DNA of 64,000 nt from an uncultured Flavobacteriaceae bacterium (lineage in GTDB: Bacteria > Bacteroidota > Bacteroidia > Flavobacteriales > Flavobacteriaceae), in the NCBI GenBank assembly GCA_947500525.1, contig CANMSH010000001.1:124001-188000 (forward strand). The letters run 5' to 3'. The notes beneath the pieces were generated by a model. It was not told the origin of the DNA and made no database searches. It saw nothing but the letters and a program-made list of their open reading frames with translations. This document shows, piece after piece, positions 51,953 through 61,654 of the stretch. The translations under genes were made by a program, and so were the position numbers. The first letter of the stretch is position 1, and every line of letters starts with the position of its first letter.

Positions 51953-54900
51953 ATGAAGAACAGTAATCTCTGGTTTTTAATAGTCCTATTTATTTTTTCG
52001 ACTACATTATTTGCTCAAAAGTCTGATATCTACACGAATGGCTTAAAAGAATATAATCATGCAGTAGCTTTATATAATAATAGAGATTTTGTGGCCTCGA
52101 AACACTTATTCAATAAGCTTAAGAATAGTTTTGATGCAAGTTCTGAGCACAAAGCAAATTGCGAATATTATGAGGCCTTTTGTACAATTCGTTTGGGTGA
52201 CCAAAAAGGAGATCAGATGATGCGCAGTTTTGTAGAACGCTATCCAACGAGTACAAAACAAAATACGGCATTTATAGAGGTTGGAGATTATTATTTTAAA
52301 AATGCTAATTATCCGTATGCATTAAAATGGTATAATCGTGTCGAAACTAGAAATCTTTCTATTGCCCAAGAAGAAGAATTTAACTTCAAGTATGCATATG
52401 GTTTGTTTGCTGTACGTAGTTACAAACGCGCCAAAGAATATTTTCAAAAGCTGCTCACCTCCCAAGAATATGGCGCTCAGGCAAAATATTATTACGGATT
52501 TATTGCATATCAAGACGATGATTATGAAAACGCTGATCGTTATTTAAGTCAGGTTTCTGACGACAAAGAATTAGGAGACGACGTACCTTATTACATGGCC
52601 AACATTAAATTTAAAACGGGTAATTTCGAAGAGGCCATTAAAATTGCAAAATCGTTTCTGGCCCAGGCAGATAGAAATCAAAAATCTGAAATTTCAAAAA
52701 TAATTGGTGAAAGCTATTTCAATCTTGAAAAATATAAAGAGGCGATTCCATACCTGAAAGCATATAGAGGAAAGCGCCGCAAATGGAATAACACCGACTA
52801 TTATTTATTAGGCTATTCTTACTACAAACAGAAAGATTTCGAAAATGCCATTGCCAACTTTAATAAGATCATTAATGGTAAAAATGCTGTTTCGCAAAAT
52901 GCTTATTATCATTTGGCGGAATGTTATTTAAATAGTGAATTAAAAACCGAAGCTCTAAATGCTTTTAGAAACGCTTCGCAAATGGAATTTGATGCAAACA
53001 TCAAAAAGGACGCTTGGCTAAACTATGCTAAACTTAGTTACGAAATTGGAAATCCTTATAAGAGTGTACCCGATGTATTGCAAGAGTATTTAGATACGTA
53101 TCCAAAATCTGACGCCGTTGAGGAAATAAATGAGTTGCTCATAAGCGCTTATATTACTTCAAAAGACTACGAAGGTGCCTTAAAAGCTTTGAAAGACAAA
53201 AAAGATGCTGACAGCAAAAAAGTATATCAAAAAGTAGCGCTTTATAGAGGAATTCAATTGTATAATGAAGGCTCTCTAGAAACAGCTAAAGAACATTTTG
53301 ATATCGCTATAGGAGAACCACGTGATGAAAGTATTACTGCACGCAGCGCCTTTTGGAAAGCTGAAGCTGACTATTCCCTAACAAACTATAAAGAGGCGCT
53401 TGTTGGTTTTCAATTATTTGAAGGTATGAATACACCAGATACGTTGATCGAAAACAAAAGCATCGATTATAACATCGCATACGTACAATTCAAATTAAAA
53501 GATTACAAAAAGGCGGGTAATAGATTTGAAAGTTATGTTACATCGAAATCTGGAGATACCGATAGAATAAATGATAGTTATTTACGCCTTGGTGATACCT
53601 ATTTTGTTTCAAGTAACTATAAAAAAGCTATTCAAACCTATGATAAAGTAATTGTTGCCAATGGTATTAACAAAGATTATGCGCATTTTCAACGTGCGAT
53701 GAGTTATGGGTTTTCCGGAAAAAATAATGACAAAATTTTAGATCTTACTAAATTTTTAGCTGCTTATTCAAAATCTACATATCGCGACGATGCCTACTTT
53801 GAATTAGGTAATTCTTATGTGAGAGCTACTAAAAATGATGAAGCTTTAGATGCATACAATAAGTTATTAAAATATCATAAGCGCAGTTCTTACGTACCAA
53901 AAACATTGTTAAAACAAGGTCTTATCTATTATAACACCGAAAGAGATAATCAAGCACTTGACAAGTATAAAAAAGTTGTAAAAGAGTATCCCAATACTGA
54001 TGAAGGAAAACAAGCTGTAGCAAATGCTCGGCAAATTTATGTGGATTTAGGTCGTGTAGATGAGTATGCTGATTGGGTTAAAGATGTGGATTTTGTGGAA
54101 GTATCAAACGACGATTTAGATAATGACATGTACGAATCTGCTGAGAAACAGTACTTACAAAACAATCGTAAGAAAGCAATTTCGGCGTTGAGAAAATATA
54201 TTGAAAGATTTCCAAAAGGAGCGCATGCATTGCAAGCTAATTTTTACTTAGCCGAATCCTTATTTGCCGAAAAGCAATTTGCCTCTTCAGAAAAAAATTA
54301 CATCTATGTTACTAATCAAGAACGCAACGAATATACAGAGCAAGCACTCTCAAAATTGGCGCAAGTATATTTGGAGGAAGACCAATGGAAAAAAGCAATG
54401 CCCGTATTAGAGCGCTTAGAAGAGCAAGCCGATTTTCCACAAAATATAACATTTGCTCAAAGTAATTTAATGAAAGGTCATTATGAATTAGAACAGTATG
54501 AAGACGCTGTTGCTTATGCCGAAAAAGTATTGAAAAGACCGAAAATAGAAACAAGAGTAAAATCTGATGCAAAAATTATTATTGCCCGATCGGCGATGAA
54601 AACTGGCGATGAAATTAAAGGGAGAACTGCTTATGAAGATGTTGGTAAAATTGCAAAAGGAGAATTGAAGGCTGAATCATTATTTTATGATGCCTATTTC
54701 AAACATAATGATGGTAATTACAAAGTATCTAATACAGTAGTTCAAAAATTAGTGTCGGATTATGCCGCATATAAATATTATGGAGCCAAAGGCTTGGTAA
54801 TAATGGCGAAAAATTTCTACGGTCTTAAAGATGCTTATCAAGCCACCTATATTTTAGAAAGTGTCATAAAGAACTTTAAAGATTATAAAGATGTGACTGA

Positions 54901-54979
54901 TGAGGCCAAAGCTGAATTACAAAAAATCAAAACAGAAGAAGCAAAGACCAACGAATCGGTAAACCCAGACGAAAATTAA
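51953..54979 (+). CDS. Large tetratricopeptide-repeat periplasmic protein
   Basis: 1008 residues with a signal peptide (ending LFAQ). Nearly the whole mature chain is TPR-like helical hairpins, e.g. AYYHLAECYLNSELKTEALNAFRNAS, DSYLRLGDTYFVSSNYKKAIQTYDKVI, DAYFELGNSYVRATKNDEALDAYNKLL, ALSKLAQVYLEEDQWKKAMPVLERL. It should act as a long scaffold binding other envelope proteins. The outer-membrane barrel gene follows 44 bp downstream; I recall this pair as conserved in Bacteroidota, suggesting a joint role at the outer membrane. Confidence 0.9.
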   Translation: MKNSNLWFLIVLFIFSTTLFAQKSDIYTNGLKEYNHAVALYNNRDFVASKHLFNKLKNSFDASSEHKANCEYYEAFCTIRLGDQKGDQMMRSFVERYPTSTKQNTAFIEVGDYYFKNANYPYALKWYNRVETRNLSIAQEEEFNFKYAYGLFAVRSYKRAKEYFQKLLTSQEYGAQAKYYYGFIAYQDDDYENADRYLSQVSDDKELGDDVPYYMANIKFKTGNFEEAIKIAKSFLAQADRNQKSEISKIIGESYFNLEKYKEAIPYLKAYRGKRRKWNNTDYYLLGYSYYKQKDFENAIANFNKIINGKNAVSQNAYYHLAECYLNSELKTEALNAFRNASQMEFDANIKKDAWLNYAKLSYEIGNPYKSVPDVLQEYLDTYPKSDAVEEINELLISAYITSKDYEGALKALKDKKDADSKKVYQKVALYRGIQLYNEGSLETAKEHFDIAIGEPRDESITARSAFWKAEADYSLTNYKEALVGFQLFEGMNTPDTLIENKSIDYNIAYVQFKLKDYKKAGNRFESYVTSKSGDTDRINDSYLRLGDTYFVSSNYKKAIQTYDKVIVANGINKDYAHFQRAMSYGFSGKNNDKILDLTKFLAAYSKSTYRDDAYFELGNSYVRATKNDEALDAYNKLLKYHKRSSYVPKTLLKQGLIYYNTERDNQALDKYKKVVKEYPNTDEGKQAVANARQIYVDLGRVDEYADWVKDVDFVEVSNDDLDNDMYESAEKQYLQNNRKKAISALRKYIERFPKGAHALQANFYLAESLFAEKQFASSEKNYIYVTNQERNEYTEQALSKLAQVYLEEDQWKKAMPVLERLEEQADFPQNITFAQSNLMKGHYELEQYEDAVAYAEKVLKRPKIETRVKSDAKIIIARSAMKTGDEIKGRTAYEDVGKIAKGELKAESLFYDAYFKHNDGNYKVSNTVVQKLVSDYAAYKYYGAKGLVIMAKNFYGLKDAYQATYILESVIKNFKDYKDVTDEAKAELQKIKTEEAKTNESVNPDEN

Positions 54980-55023
54980 AAACAACAACCATTCTGAGTT
55001 TTAACGATGAATTAAAAACACAT

Positions 55024-56763
55024 ATGAAAAATACAATTCTACTATTCATATTACTGGTATCAACAACGATTCTCTTTGGTCAAGACAAAAAGAAGGATAC
55101 CTTGGATACCGAAGTTATAAATGTGGTAAAACCATATACACCAACGGTTTCTGATGCATTTAAAATAAAAGTCGCTCCAGAAATCAATGATGCTACTATT
55201 GGCAAAAAAAGACCGATTGAATATTCTATTTTTTCAATTCCAGTTGCTTCCACGTTCACACCTGCTAAAGGAAAAGCGAAAGTATTAAGGGTAGATCCCA
55301 GTGCACCAATATACGAAAACTATATAACGGCAGGGTTTGGTAATTTTGGTACGCCTGCTTTAGAACTATTTGCCCACAGCGAGAACAGTGACTACAGTGA
55401 TTTCGGTGGGTTCATAAAATATCATTCTTCTAAAGGCGGTATCAAAGATGTGCAATTAAATGATAATTTTTTAGATACACGTGTCGATCTTTTTTATAAG
55501 CAAGAAGAACGTGATTTTGATTGGCAATTAAATGGTGGTTTTAGATATCAAAAATACAATTGGTATGGCTTACCTGAAGGATTAAATTTCTCGCAGAATG
55601 CCCTATCTAGTATAGAAGAAGGTCAAAATTATACAGAGATATATCTTGGCGGAAAAATTAATTACAATGATTCCTTTTTTCAAGGAGCAACTGCAGAATT
55701 GTATCGCTTTACCGATAATGAAGGTAGTAGCGAAATTCATCTGCTAGCAAAACCAAAAATAGAGTTTCCCATTGCATCTGAGTATATTAATTTAGAAGCC
55801 AGAATTGAAGTTTTGAGAGGAGAATTCTTTACCAATTTTGAGAATACTGATGACTTATCTTATACTTATTTAAATCTTGGTGTCAATCCAAACTTTGAAG
55901 TTTTAAGAGATAATCTAACGATTAACTTAGGAGCCGATATTTTATTTAGTGCAGCTTCAGGTGTGAGTGAGAGCAAGGCATATTTTTATCCTAAAATTAC
56001 AGCATCATTTATATTGATTGATCAAATTGCTACATTATATGCTGGCGTTCTGGGCGGTTTACAGCAAAATTCTTATCGAGATTTTGCAAATGCAAATCCG
56101 TTTGTTTCCCCTACATTAAATGTTCTTAGAACTGATCAACAATACAATGCTTATGGTGGTATTCGAGGCAAGCTTGCGTCTAACGTAAGTTACAATTTAA
56201 AGGGTGGTTATACTAGTGAAAGAGACAAGCCACTATATAAATTAAACCCTACCAAAACTTTAGGAACTACTGAGGTTGTAAAAGGTTATGAAGCCGGTAA
56301 TTCATTTCAGGTATTATATGATGATATAAAGACCTTATATGCTTTCGCGGAAGTTAGTGTTGATTTTTCGAAACAACTAAAATTTGGAGGTAATGTTGAA
56401 TACAATAATTATTCAACAACAAATGAAGCTGAACCTTGGGGATTGCCGAATTTAAAAGCAACAGCTTTTGCAAATTACAATGTCGATAAATGGTTCGCTG
56501 GTGCCGATCTATTCTTTGTTGGACAACGAGCAGATGAATTAGACTTTGCAATACCCGGCGTTCTAATTAATCGTTCTCCAGAACTTATAGATGTAGGTAA
56601 TTATGTAGATTTAAATTTGAATGCTGGTTATAAGTTTACAGATCGATTAACAGCTTTTACAAAGGTGAATAATGTGCTTGGTAGCAATTATCAAAAATTT
56701 ACCAACTTTAATGTGCAAGGTTTGCAGTTCTTTGCCGGACTAACCTATAAGTTCGATTTGTAA
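55024..56763 (+). CDS. TonB-receptor-like outer-membrane barrel without plug
   Basis: 579 residues, signal peptide at about 1-19 (ILFGQ). The start of the mature chain (DTEVINVVKPYTPTVSDAFKIKVAPEI) has a Pro-rich linker instead of a plug domain; barrel strands with alternating aromatics follow, ending with the outer-membrane C-terminal signal (FFAGLTYKFDL). The C-terminal 250 residues resemble TonB-dependent receptor barrels. Without a plug it is unlikely to be a classical transporter. Paired with the preceding TPR protein, 44 bp apart. Confidence 0.82.
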   Translation: MKNTILLFILLVSTTILFGQDKKKDTLDTEVINVVKPYTPTVSDAFKIKVAPEINDATIGKKRPIEYSIFSIPVASTFTPAKGKAKVLRVDPSAPIYENYITAGFGNFGTPALELFAHSENSDYSDFGGFIKYHSSKGGIKDVQLNDNFLDTRVDLFYKQEERDFDWQLNGGFRYQKYNWYGLPEGLNFSQNALSSIEEGQNYTEIYLGGKINYNDSFFQGATAELYRFTDNEGSSEIHLLAKPKIEFPIASEYINLEARIEVLRGEFFTNFENTDDLSYTYLNLGVNPNFEVLRDNLTINLGADILFSAASGVSESKAYFYPKITASFILIDQIATLYAGVLGGLQQNSYRDFANANPFVSPTLNVLRTDQQYNAYGGIRGKLASNVSYNLKGGYTSERDKPLYKLNPTKTLGTTEVVKGYEAGNSFQVLYDDIKTLYAFAEVSVDFSKQLKFGGNVEYNNYSTTNEAEPWGLPNLKATAFANYNVDKWFAGADLFFVGQRADELDFAIPGVLINRSPELIDVGNYVDLNLNAGYKFTDRLTAFTKVNNVLGSNYQKFTNFNVQGLQFFAGLTYKFDL

Positions 56764-56786
56764 TAAGGTTATATCGTTTACAAATC

Positions 56787-56812
56787 AATTCTTGAAAGTA
56801 AATTCAAGAATT
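56787..56812. repeat. Hairpin AATTCTTGAA / TTCAAGAATT
   Basis: Perfect 10-bp stem with a 6-base loop, 24 bases after the stop of the barrel gene. There is no T run on the plus strand, so it may be an mRNA-stabilising end or a weak terminator. Confidence 0.45.
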
Positions 56813-56871
56813 AAAAATTTTCAGCATGGAATGCACAAATGAGTGTTTCTAATTGAATAATTGTCATTTTG

Positions 56872-56919
56872 AGTGGCGTTATGTATTTTTACCCTTTCCC
56901 TTTTTAACATAACGCTACT
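56872..56919. repeat. Inverted repeat AGTGGCGTTATGT / ACATAACGCTACT
   Basis: Thirteen-base arms with one G-T pair and a 22-base pyrimidine-rich loop, between the convergent barrel and kinase genes. It has no T tail. Cause unknown. Confidence 0.45.
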
Positions 56920-56950
56920 TGATTTGATGTAATCAGGCTTTTAAGCTACC

Positions 56951-57988
56951 CTATTTTTTTGGCAATTTAATGGTAAATACCGTACCTTTATTTTCTTCTG
57001 AAGCAATTTTAATTGATCCCTCAAGTTTGTCGACTATTTTCTTCACAATAGAAAGACCTATACCGGTGCTCTCGTAAGAATCTCTAGTTTGTAAGGTTTG
57101 AAAAACCACGAATATTTTCGAATGATATTGTTTTGGTATTCCTGGACCGTTATCCCCAATTGAGAACTCATGAATATCTTGAAGATCCCGATACCCTATT
57201 GTAATCAATCCCTTCGGTTTATCATTAAACTTAATACCATTACTTATAAGGTTAGAGAATAATTGAAAGAGTTGTGTTTTTACCCCAACCAGTTGTGGAA
57301 GTTGATCTCCATCAATTTTAAATTCAACATCTTCAACTTTCAATAGATCAATAATCTCATTAAATAGCGTGCGCATATGCACCTTTTCTTTAGCTGTTTC
57401 AACCATACCAATTGTTGAAAAATCTAAAATGCCTTCAATAAATCCGTCCATTCTATTTACACGGTTTTTAAGGGTTTTTAGATTCGCTAATACTTCATTT
57501 TTTTTGCCATCGCTTAAATCTTCTTCAATAAAGTTGGCCAAAGTCTCAATACCTCTTAACGGTGCTTTTAAATCGTGAGACACAACATATGCAAAATGTT
57601 CTAGTTCTTCATTTTTCGACTTAATTTCTTTCGTACGAATCTTTACTTTTTCTTCTAGAGTATCGTTATTTGATTGTATCTCTTTGAATGTGTTGAAACC
57701 GGTACGCACAACAAGGAAAACAAATAAACTTCCTAAGAAAAAGACAACTCCTGCAAGAAACTCTAAATAACTATGGTAACCGAGTACAACAATAAATGCC
57801 GCAACTAAATAGCCAAAAAAGAATAATATCATCAACACGTATAAATTCCTCCAACTTTTACGAAATCGTTCATTAGGCAACAATTCAAACACTTTTCTCG
57901 TCAAGAAAGCTGAAAGGCCAATTACGATTGACCCTATTAATATTAACCCAAAAACGATATAATTGAAATAACTTATTTCTGCAGACAT
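56951..57988 (-). CDS. Sensor histidine kinase
   Basis: 345 residues. Three hydrophobic segments in the first 95 residues (YIVFGLILIGSIVIGLSAFL, LYVLMILFFFGYLVAAFIVVLG, FLAGVVFFLGSLFVFLVV), a coiled-coil (95-125), HisKA with EHFAYVVSHDLKAPLRGIETLANFI, and HATPase_c (LFSNLISNGIKFND, IGDNGPGIPKQ, GIGLSIVKKIV). It has no periplasmic sensor, so the signal is probably sensed within the membrane. No response regulator adjacent. It stands alone between convergent and same-strand genes. Confidence 0.9.
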   Translation of the reverse strand: MSAEISYFNYIVFGLILIGSIVIGLSAFLTRKVFELLPNERFRKSWRNLYVLMILFFFGYLVAAFIVVLGYHSYLEFLAGVVFFLGSLFVFLVVRTGFNTFKEIQSNNDTLEEKVKIRTKEIKSKNEELEHFAYVVSHDLKAPLRGIETLANFIEEDLSDGKKNEVLANLKTLKNRVNRMDGFIEGILDFSTIGMVETAKEKVHMRTLFNEIIDLLKVEDVEFKIDGDQLPQLVGVKTQLFQLFSNLISNGIKFNDKPKGLITIGYRDLQDIHEFSIGDNGPGIPKQYHSKIFVVFQTLQTRDSYESTGIGLSIVKKIVDKLEGSIKIASEENKGTVFTIKLPKK

Positions 57989-58101
57989 TTTTATATTCCT
58001 AACAACTGAAAAACGATTTAACTAAGTATTTATTATTTTAGCTAGGACTGAACCGTCCTACGATAAAGAGTTCATCGCTTCTTCTACTATTTTTTTAAAA
58101 T

Positions 58102-59151
58102 TTAATGATACATGTTCTTATAATAATCTTTGTATGATCCAGAAGTAACATTTGTTAACCACTTTTCATTTGTAAAGTACCAATTAATTGTTTTTACTAG
58201 ACCTTCTTCAAAAGAAACGGAAGGTCTCCATCCTAATTCATTCATCAATTTAGAGGCATCAATGGCATACCGCCTGTCATGGCCAGCCCGATCTTTTACA
58301 AAGGTTATTAATTTCGCCGAATGCCCTTTTTCTCTATCTAATTTTTCATCCATAAGTTCACATAACAAATGAACCAAATCTAAATTTGTCCATTCATTAC
58401 ACCCTCCAATATTATAGGTTTCTCCTACTTTTCCTTCATGAAAAATGAGATCTATCGCATTTGCATGATCTTCAACAAATAACCAATCACGTGTATATTG
58501 TCCGTCACCATAAACTGGTAGTGATTTGTTCTTCTTTATATTATGAATACATAAGGGAATCAGTTTTTCTGGAAAGTGATTCGCTCCATAATTATTAGAG
58601 CAATTGCTTATAATGAAAGGGAGTTGAAACGTATTTCCAAAAGCTCGTACCATATGATCTGACGCTGCTTTAGACGCTGCATATGGTGATTGTGGATCAT
58701 ACGGTGTTTCTTCAGTAAACAATCCCGTTTTCCCCAACGAACCATAGACCTCATCTGTAGATATATTATAAAACAACTTATTCTTAAAATCACTTTGACA
58801 AGCATCTTTAAAAGCGCTTAGCAAATTGGCGGTACCAATAACATTAGTTTCAATAAAAATATTAGGGTTTTTAATTGAGCGATCTACATGACTTTCGGCC
58901 GCTAAATGAATAACACCATCAAATTTATGCTCATCAAACAACGTATTCAAAAAATTAACATCATTTATATCTCCCTTTATAAAGGTATAATTTGTTGCTT
59001 CAGCAATATCCTTAATATTCTCTAAATTGCCGGCATAGGTAAGCGCGTCTAAATTAAAAATATGATATGACGGATATTTATTTACGAAAAGTCTAACTAC
59101 ATGCGAACCTATAAACCCAGCACCTCCTGTAATTAAAATTTTTTTAGACAT
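58102..59151 (-). CDS. rfbB: dTDP-glucose 4,6-dehydratase
   Basis: 349 residues. An extended SDR with the NAD motif ITGGAGFIGSHVVRLF, catalytic STDEVYG (Asp-Glu pair typical of RfbB), YAASKAASDHM (Tyr-x3-Lys), and SNCSNNYGANHFPEKLIPL, which is specific for RfbB. It converts dTDP-glucose to the 4-keto-6-deoxy sugar for rhamnose and related sugars. Partner genes rfbA, rfbC and rfbD are absent from the window. A -7 element lies 23 bases upstream. Confidence 0.94.
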   Translation of the reverse strand: MSKKILITGGAGFIGSHVVRLFVNKYPSYHIFNLDALTYAGNLENIKDIAEATNYTFIKGDINDVNFLNTLFDEHKFDGVIHLAAESHVDRSIKNPNIFIETNVIGTANLLSAFKDACQSDFKNKLFYNISTDEVYGSLGKTGLFTEETPYDPQSPYAASKAASDHMVRAFGNTFQLPFIISNCSNNYGANHFPEKLIPLCIHNIKKNKSLPVYGDGQYTRDWLFVEDHANAIDLIFHEGKVGETYNIGGCNEWTNLDLVHLLCELMDEKLDREKGHSAKLITFVKDRAGHDRRYAIDASKLMNELGWRPSVSFEEGLVKTINWYFTNEKWLTNVTSGSYKDYYKNMYH

Positions 59152-59173
59152 TCGTATAATTTTTGGCTTTCTA

Positions 59174-59181
59174 ACAAAACT
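59174..59181 (-). promoter_or_regulatory. -7 element TAGTTTTG of rfbB
   Basis: Minus strand TAGTTTTG fits the TAnnTTTG consensus, 23 bases upstream of the rfbB start codon. The -33 element is unclear. Confidence 0.35.
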
Positions 59182-59230
59182 AGAGAAATATTAGGTGTAA
59201 TTAAACACAATCTTCGAAAATATTATGGTA

Positions 59231-59266
59231 AAACAAAATGTCGATGTATATACATCGACATTTTTG
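59231..59266 (-). terminator. Intrinsic terminator of the TonB receptor gene
   Basis: A 30-base perfect palindrome centred at 59249-59250 (arm AAAATGTCGATGTA) flanked by A- and T-rich ends. It begins just after the stop of the receptor gene at 59268 and can stop transcription on the minus strand, possibly on both. Confidence 0.8.
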
Positions 59267-59267
59267 T

Positions 59268-61400
59268 TTAAAATCTAAAAGTGGCACCCACTAGAAAATT
59301 AATAGTTGCCTGTGGATAAAATCCTGAGAAATTTCCAGTTCGTGTTCCCGATGGACTCGTAGCATCTGGAAAATCAAAAGATCCGAAATAACCATTTGAT
59401 ACATATTCTTTGTCAAAAATATTATTGACCAAAGCCGTCAGTACAATAGATTTAAATATTTTGGTTGGCTTTATCTCATAAATTACATTGATATCATTTA
59501 CAAAGTAACTTTCTAATTTTGAACTCTCGGCATCAATATTACCCATATATTGTTCGCCTACATATTTAGACAGCAAACTAAATTGTAAGTTCTTCTTAGG
59601 GTGAAATGTGAATGCATTTCCAGCAACAACATTTGGTGAAAACGAAATATTTGTGTTTTCTAAATTTCGTAATTCTCCGTCGAGCAAGGTTATAAAGTTT
59701 TGATTTTTATTATCACTAATCGCTACGTTCGGCTGAATGGAGAATTTACTAGATAGTCGAACTGCTGCATCTACTTCTAATCCTAAACGATAGCTCTTAT
59801 CACTATTAGCTCTCACTCTAGCCCCTACATCATCAATTGCTCCGGTTAAAACTAATTGATCTTTATAGGCCATATAATATAGGTTGGTGTTCAACTGAAC
59901 TTTTTCATTCTTAAAACGCCATCCTAATTCAAAATCATTCAATTTCTCTGCTACTACGCCTGTATTATCCTCAAAATCATCTCTATTGGGTTCTCGATTT
60001 GCGCGAGAATACGAAGCATAAATGTTATTCTTAGGGTTTAACGTATATGTAAATCCTAATTTCGGGTTAAAAAAGCTAAAACTTCTGTCAATATCTATCG
60101 GTGCCCTATCTGAGGTTAATCCTTCCGTTTCATAATTTACAAAGCGTCCTTGAAGATCGATATAAGTGCTTAATTTTGGGTTCAAGTTAAAAGTAGCTTT
60201 CGAGAATACACTGAAATCAGTTTTCTGAGCATCACTAAAATAATAACGATCTCTAATATTAGTACCCGGACTTAAATCGCTTCCCCAAATAACTTCACCA
60301 AAATGATCACCGGTATAATTATTGTAGGAAACTCCTGAAATAATATCTAGATCATCTTTCCTATAATTCACATTAAAATTGACCACATAAAAGTCATTAT
60401 CAAGCCATCTTCGTACAATAACATCGCTACCATCTTCTATTAAATTAGCGAAATCAGAAGCTGTTTCTCCATCTTTAAATTGCTCGAAAAACCCTTCACC
60501 TTTAGTGAAATTTAGCCCTAAATTGGTAGACCAAAAATCTCCAAAACGTTGATTCCAATGTAATTGATAATGATTTTGATTGTAATTATCAGTTTCATTT
60601 TCGTAGGTATACGGATTTTGACGACGATTCTCTACCAATTGATCTGCTGTTAATCCAAACCATGATTGGTACGTTTGTTCAGTACCGCCAAAGGTAAGTG
60701 CTTTAATTAAGGTATTATCATCAATATAAGAAGCCTGTAAGAAATATGATTTTAAATCTGTAAATGCTCTATCAACATAACCGTCAGAATAAATATTAGA
60801 AAAGCGTCCAACCACTTCAATATGATCATTGATCAATCCAGTACTTACCTTAACCGTATGTTTTCTTGTTCCAAAAGATCCAAAAGAATTCGAAACCTCT
60901 GCGAACGCTTTATCTGCAATAGCATCAGTTAATAAATTCAAACTTGCGCCAAAAGCTCCAGAGCCATTTGTAGATGTTCCGACTCCTCGCTGCAGTTGCA
61001 AGCTTTGCGTTGAAGATGCGAAGTCACCGAGATTTACCCAAAAAGTACCCTGACTTTCAGCATCGTTATATGGTATTCCGTTTATGGTTACATTGATACG
61101 TGTTGCATCCGACCCTCGAACACGCAGATAGGTATAACCAACACCTGCTCCGGCATCTGAAGTACTAACTACAGAAGGTAAAAAGTTCAATAACATAGGA
61201 ATGTCTTGCCCTAAATTGCGCTTTGCAATTTCCTTCTTCGTTAGATTCGAATGTGTAACGGGCGCATTCGCTTTCACCCTAACTGCTTTTACAACAGCTT
61301 CTTCTAAACGTTCTACTTTTGTTGTGTCTTGTTTTTTCTCTTGAGCATTTATACTGACCGAAAGGACGAATAATGTCAAGAATAGAAATAAATTTTTCAT
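59268..61400 (-). CDS. TonB-dependent receptor for thiamine compounds (TPP-riboswitch controlled)
   Basis: 710 residues from the ATG at 61400, which begins the signal peptide (MKNLFLFLTLFVLSVSINAQ); the in-frame upstream extension is the riboswitch leader. A plug domain spans about 25-140 (LGQDIPMLLNFLPSVVSTSDAGAG, YLRVRGSDATRINVTINGIPYND, LQLQRGVGTSTNGSGAFGASLN), followed by a 22-strand-type barrel ending FLVGATFRF. It imports a ligand across the outer membrane with TonB energy. The TPP riboswitch in its leader identifies thiamine or a precursor as ligand; thiamine-regulated receptors (OMR1 type) are known in Bacteroidota from comparative work. Confidence 0.92.
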   Translation of the reverse strand: MKNLFLFLTLFVLSVSINAQEKKQDTTKVERLEEAVVKAVRVKANAPVTHSNLTKKEIAKRNLGQDIPMLLNFLPSVVSTSDAGAGVGYTYLRVRGSDATRINVTINGIPYNDAESQGTFWVNLGDFASSTQSLQLQRGVGTSTNGSGAFGASLNLLTDAIADKAFAEVSNSFGSFGTRKHTVKVSTGLINDHIEVVGRFSNIYSDGYVDRAFTDLKSYFLQASYIDDNTLIKALTFGGTEQTYQSWFGLTADQLVENRRQNPYTYENETDNYNQNHYQLHWNQRFGDFWSTNLGLNFTKGEGFFEQFKDGETASDFANLIEDGSDVIVRRWLDNDFYVVNFNVNYRKDDLDIISGVSYNNYTGDHFGEVIWGSDLSPGTNIRDRYYFSDAQKTDFSVFSKATFNLNPKLSTYIDLQGRFVNYETEGLTSDRAPIDIDRSFSFFNPKLGFTYTLNPKNNIYASYSRANREPNRDDFEDNTGVVAEKLNDFELGWRFKNEKVQLNTNLYYMAYKDQLVLTGAIDDVGARVRANSDKSYRLGLEVDAAVRLSSKFSIQPNVAISDNKNQNFITLLDGELRNLENTNISFSPNVVAGNAFTFHPKKNLQFSLLSKYVGEQYMGNIDAESSKLESYFVNDINVIYEIKPTKIFKSIVLTALVNNIFDKEYVSNGYFGSFDFPDATSPSGTRTGNFSGFYPQATINFLVGATFRF

Positions 61401-61519
61401 TACGATTATGTGTTTATAACCGAATAAAAAGAGGTAATTATTCTTAATTAATACTAATTTTTGAAGCATTGCTTCATTTTTTTGCATTCGCTAAAAAGGT
61501 CTCGACAGACTTCTTATTT

Positions 61520-61604
61520 GCGTTCGCTTCCTAAACAGCATTACCTGTTCTAGGTTCAATGGGTATGATCTCAGCCGATAATAGGCACCCCTTTATGAGA
61601 ACGC
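61520..61604 (-). ncRNA. TPP riboswitch (THI element)
   Basis: On the minus strand: closing stem GCGTTC (61604-61599) with GAACGC (61525-61520); GGGGTGCC (61591-61584); CTGAGATCATACCCATTGAA in the pyrimidine-binding part; and GAACCTAGAACAGGTAATGC in the pyrophosphate-binding part. This is the THI consensus. It lies 120 bases upstream of the receptor start. A short stem GTCTGTCGAGAC plus T5 follows and may be the expression platform. Confidence 0.93.
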
Positions 61605-61606
61605 CG

Positions 61607-61614
61607 CAAATATA
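61607..61614 (-). promoter_or_regulatory. -7 element TATATTTG of the TPP-riboswitch transcript
   Basis: Minus strand TATATTTG directly before the riboswitch, so transcription would begin at its 5' stem. TTTG lies 15 bases further upstream (61633-61630), slightly short for a -33 element. Confidence 0.5.
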
Positions 61615-61654
61615 AGTCAGAATTCGGAACAAATAGTATATGTTCCTCATTTTT

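Noticed and set aside
58102..59151. O-antigen/rhamnose gene cluster around rfbB
   Set aside because: rfbA, rfbC and rfbD are absent and the neighbours are a kinase and a TonB receptor; rfbB stands alone here.
61401..61487. Longer start for the TonB receptor (29 extra residues)
   Set aside because: It lies in the riboswitch leader and would bury the signal peptide; the ATG at 61400 places the signal at the N-terminus.
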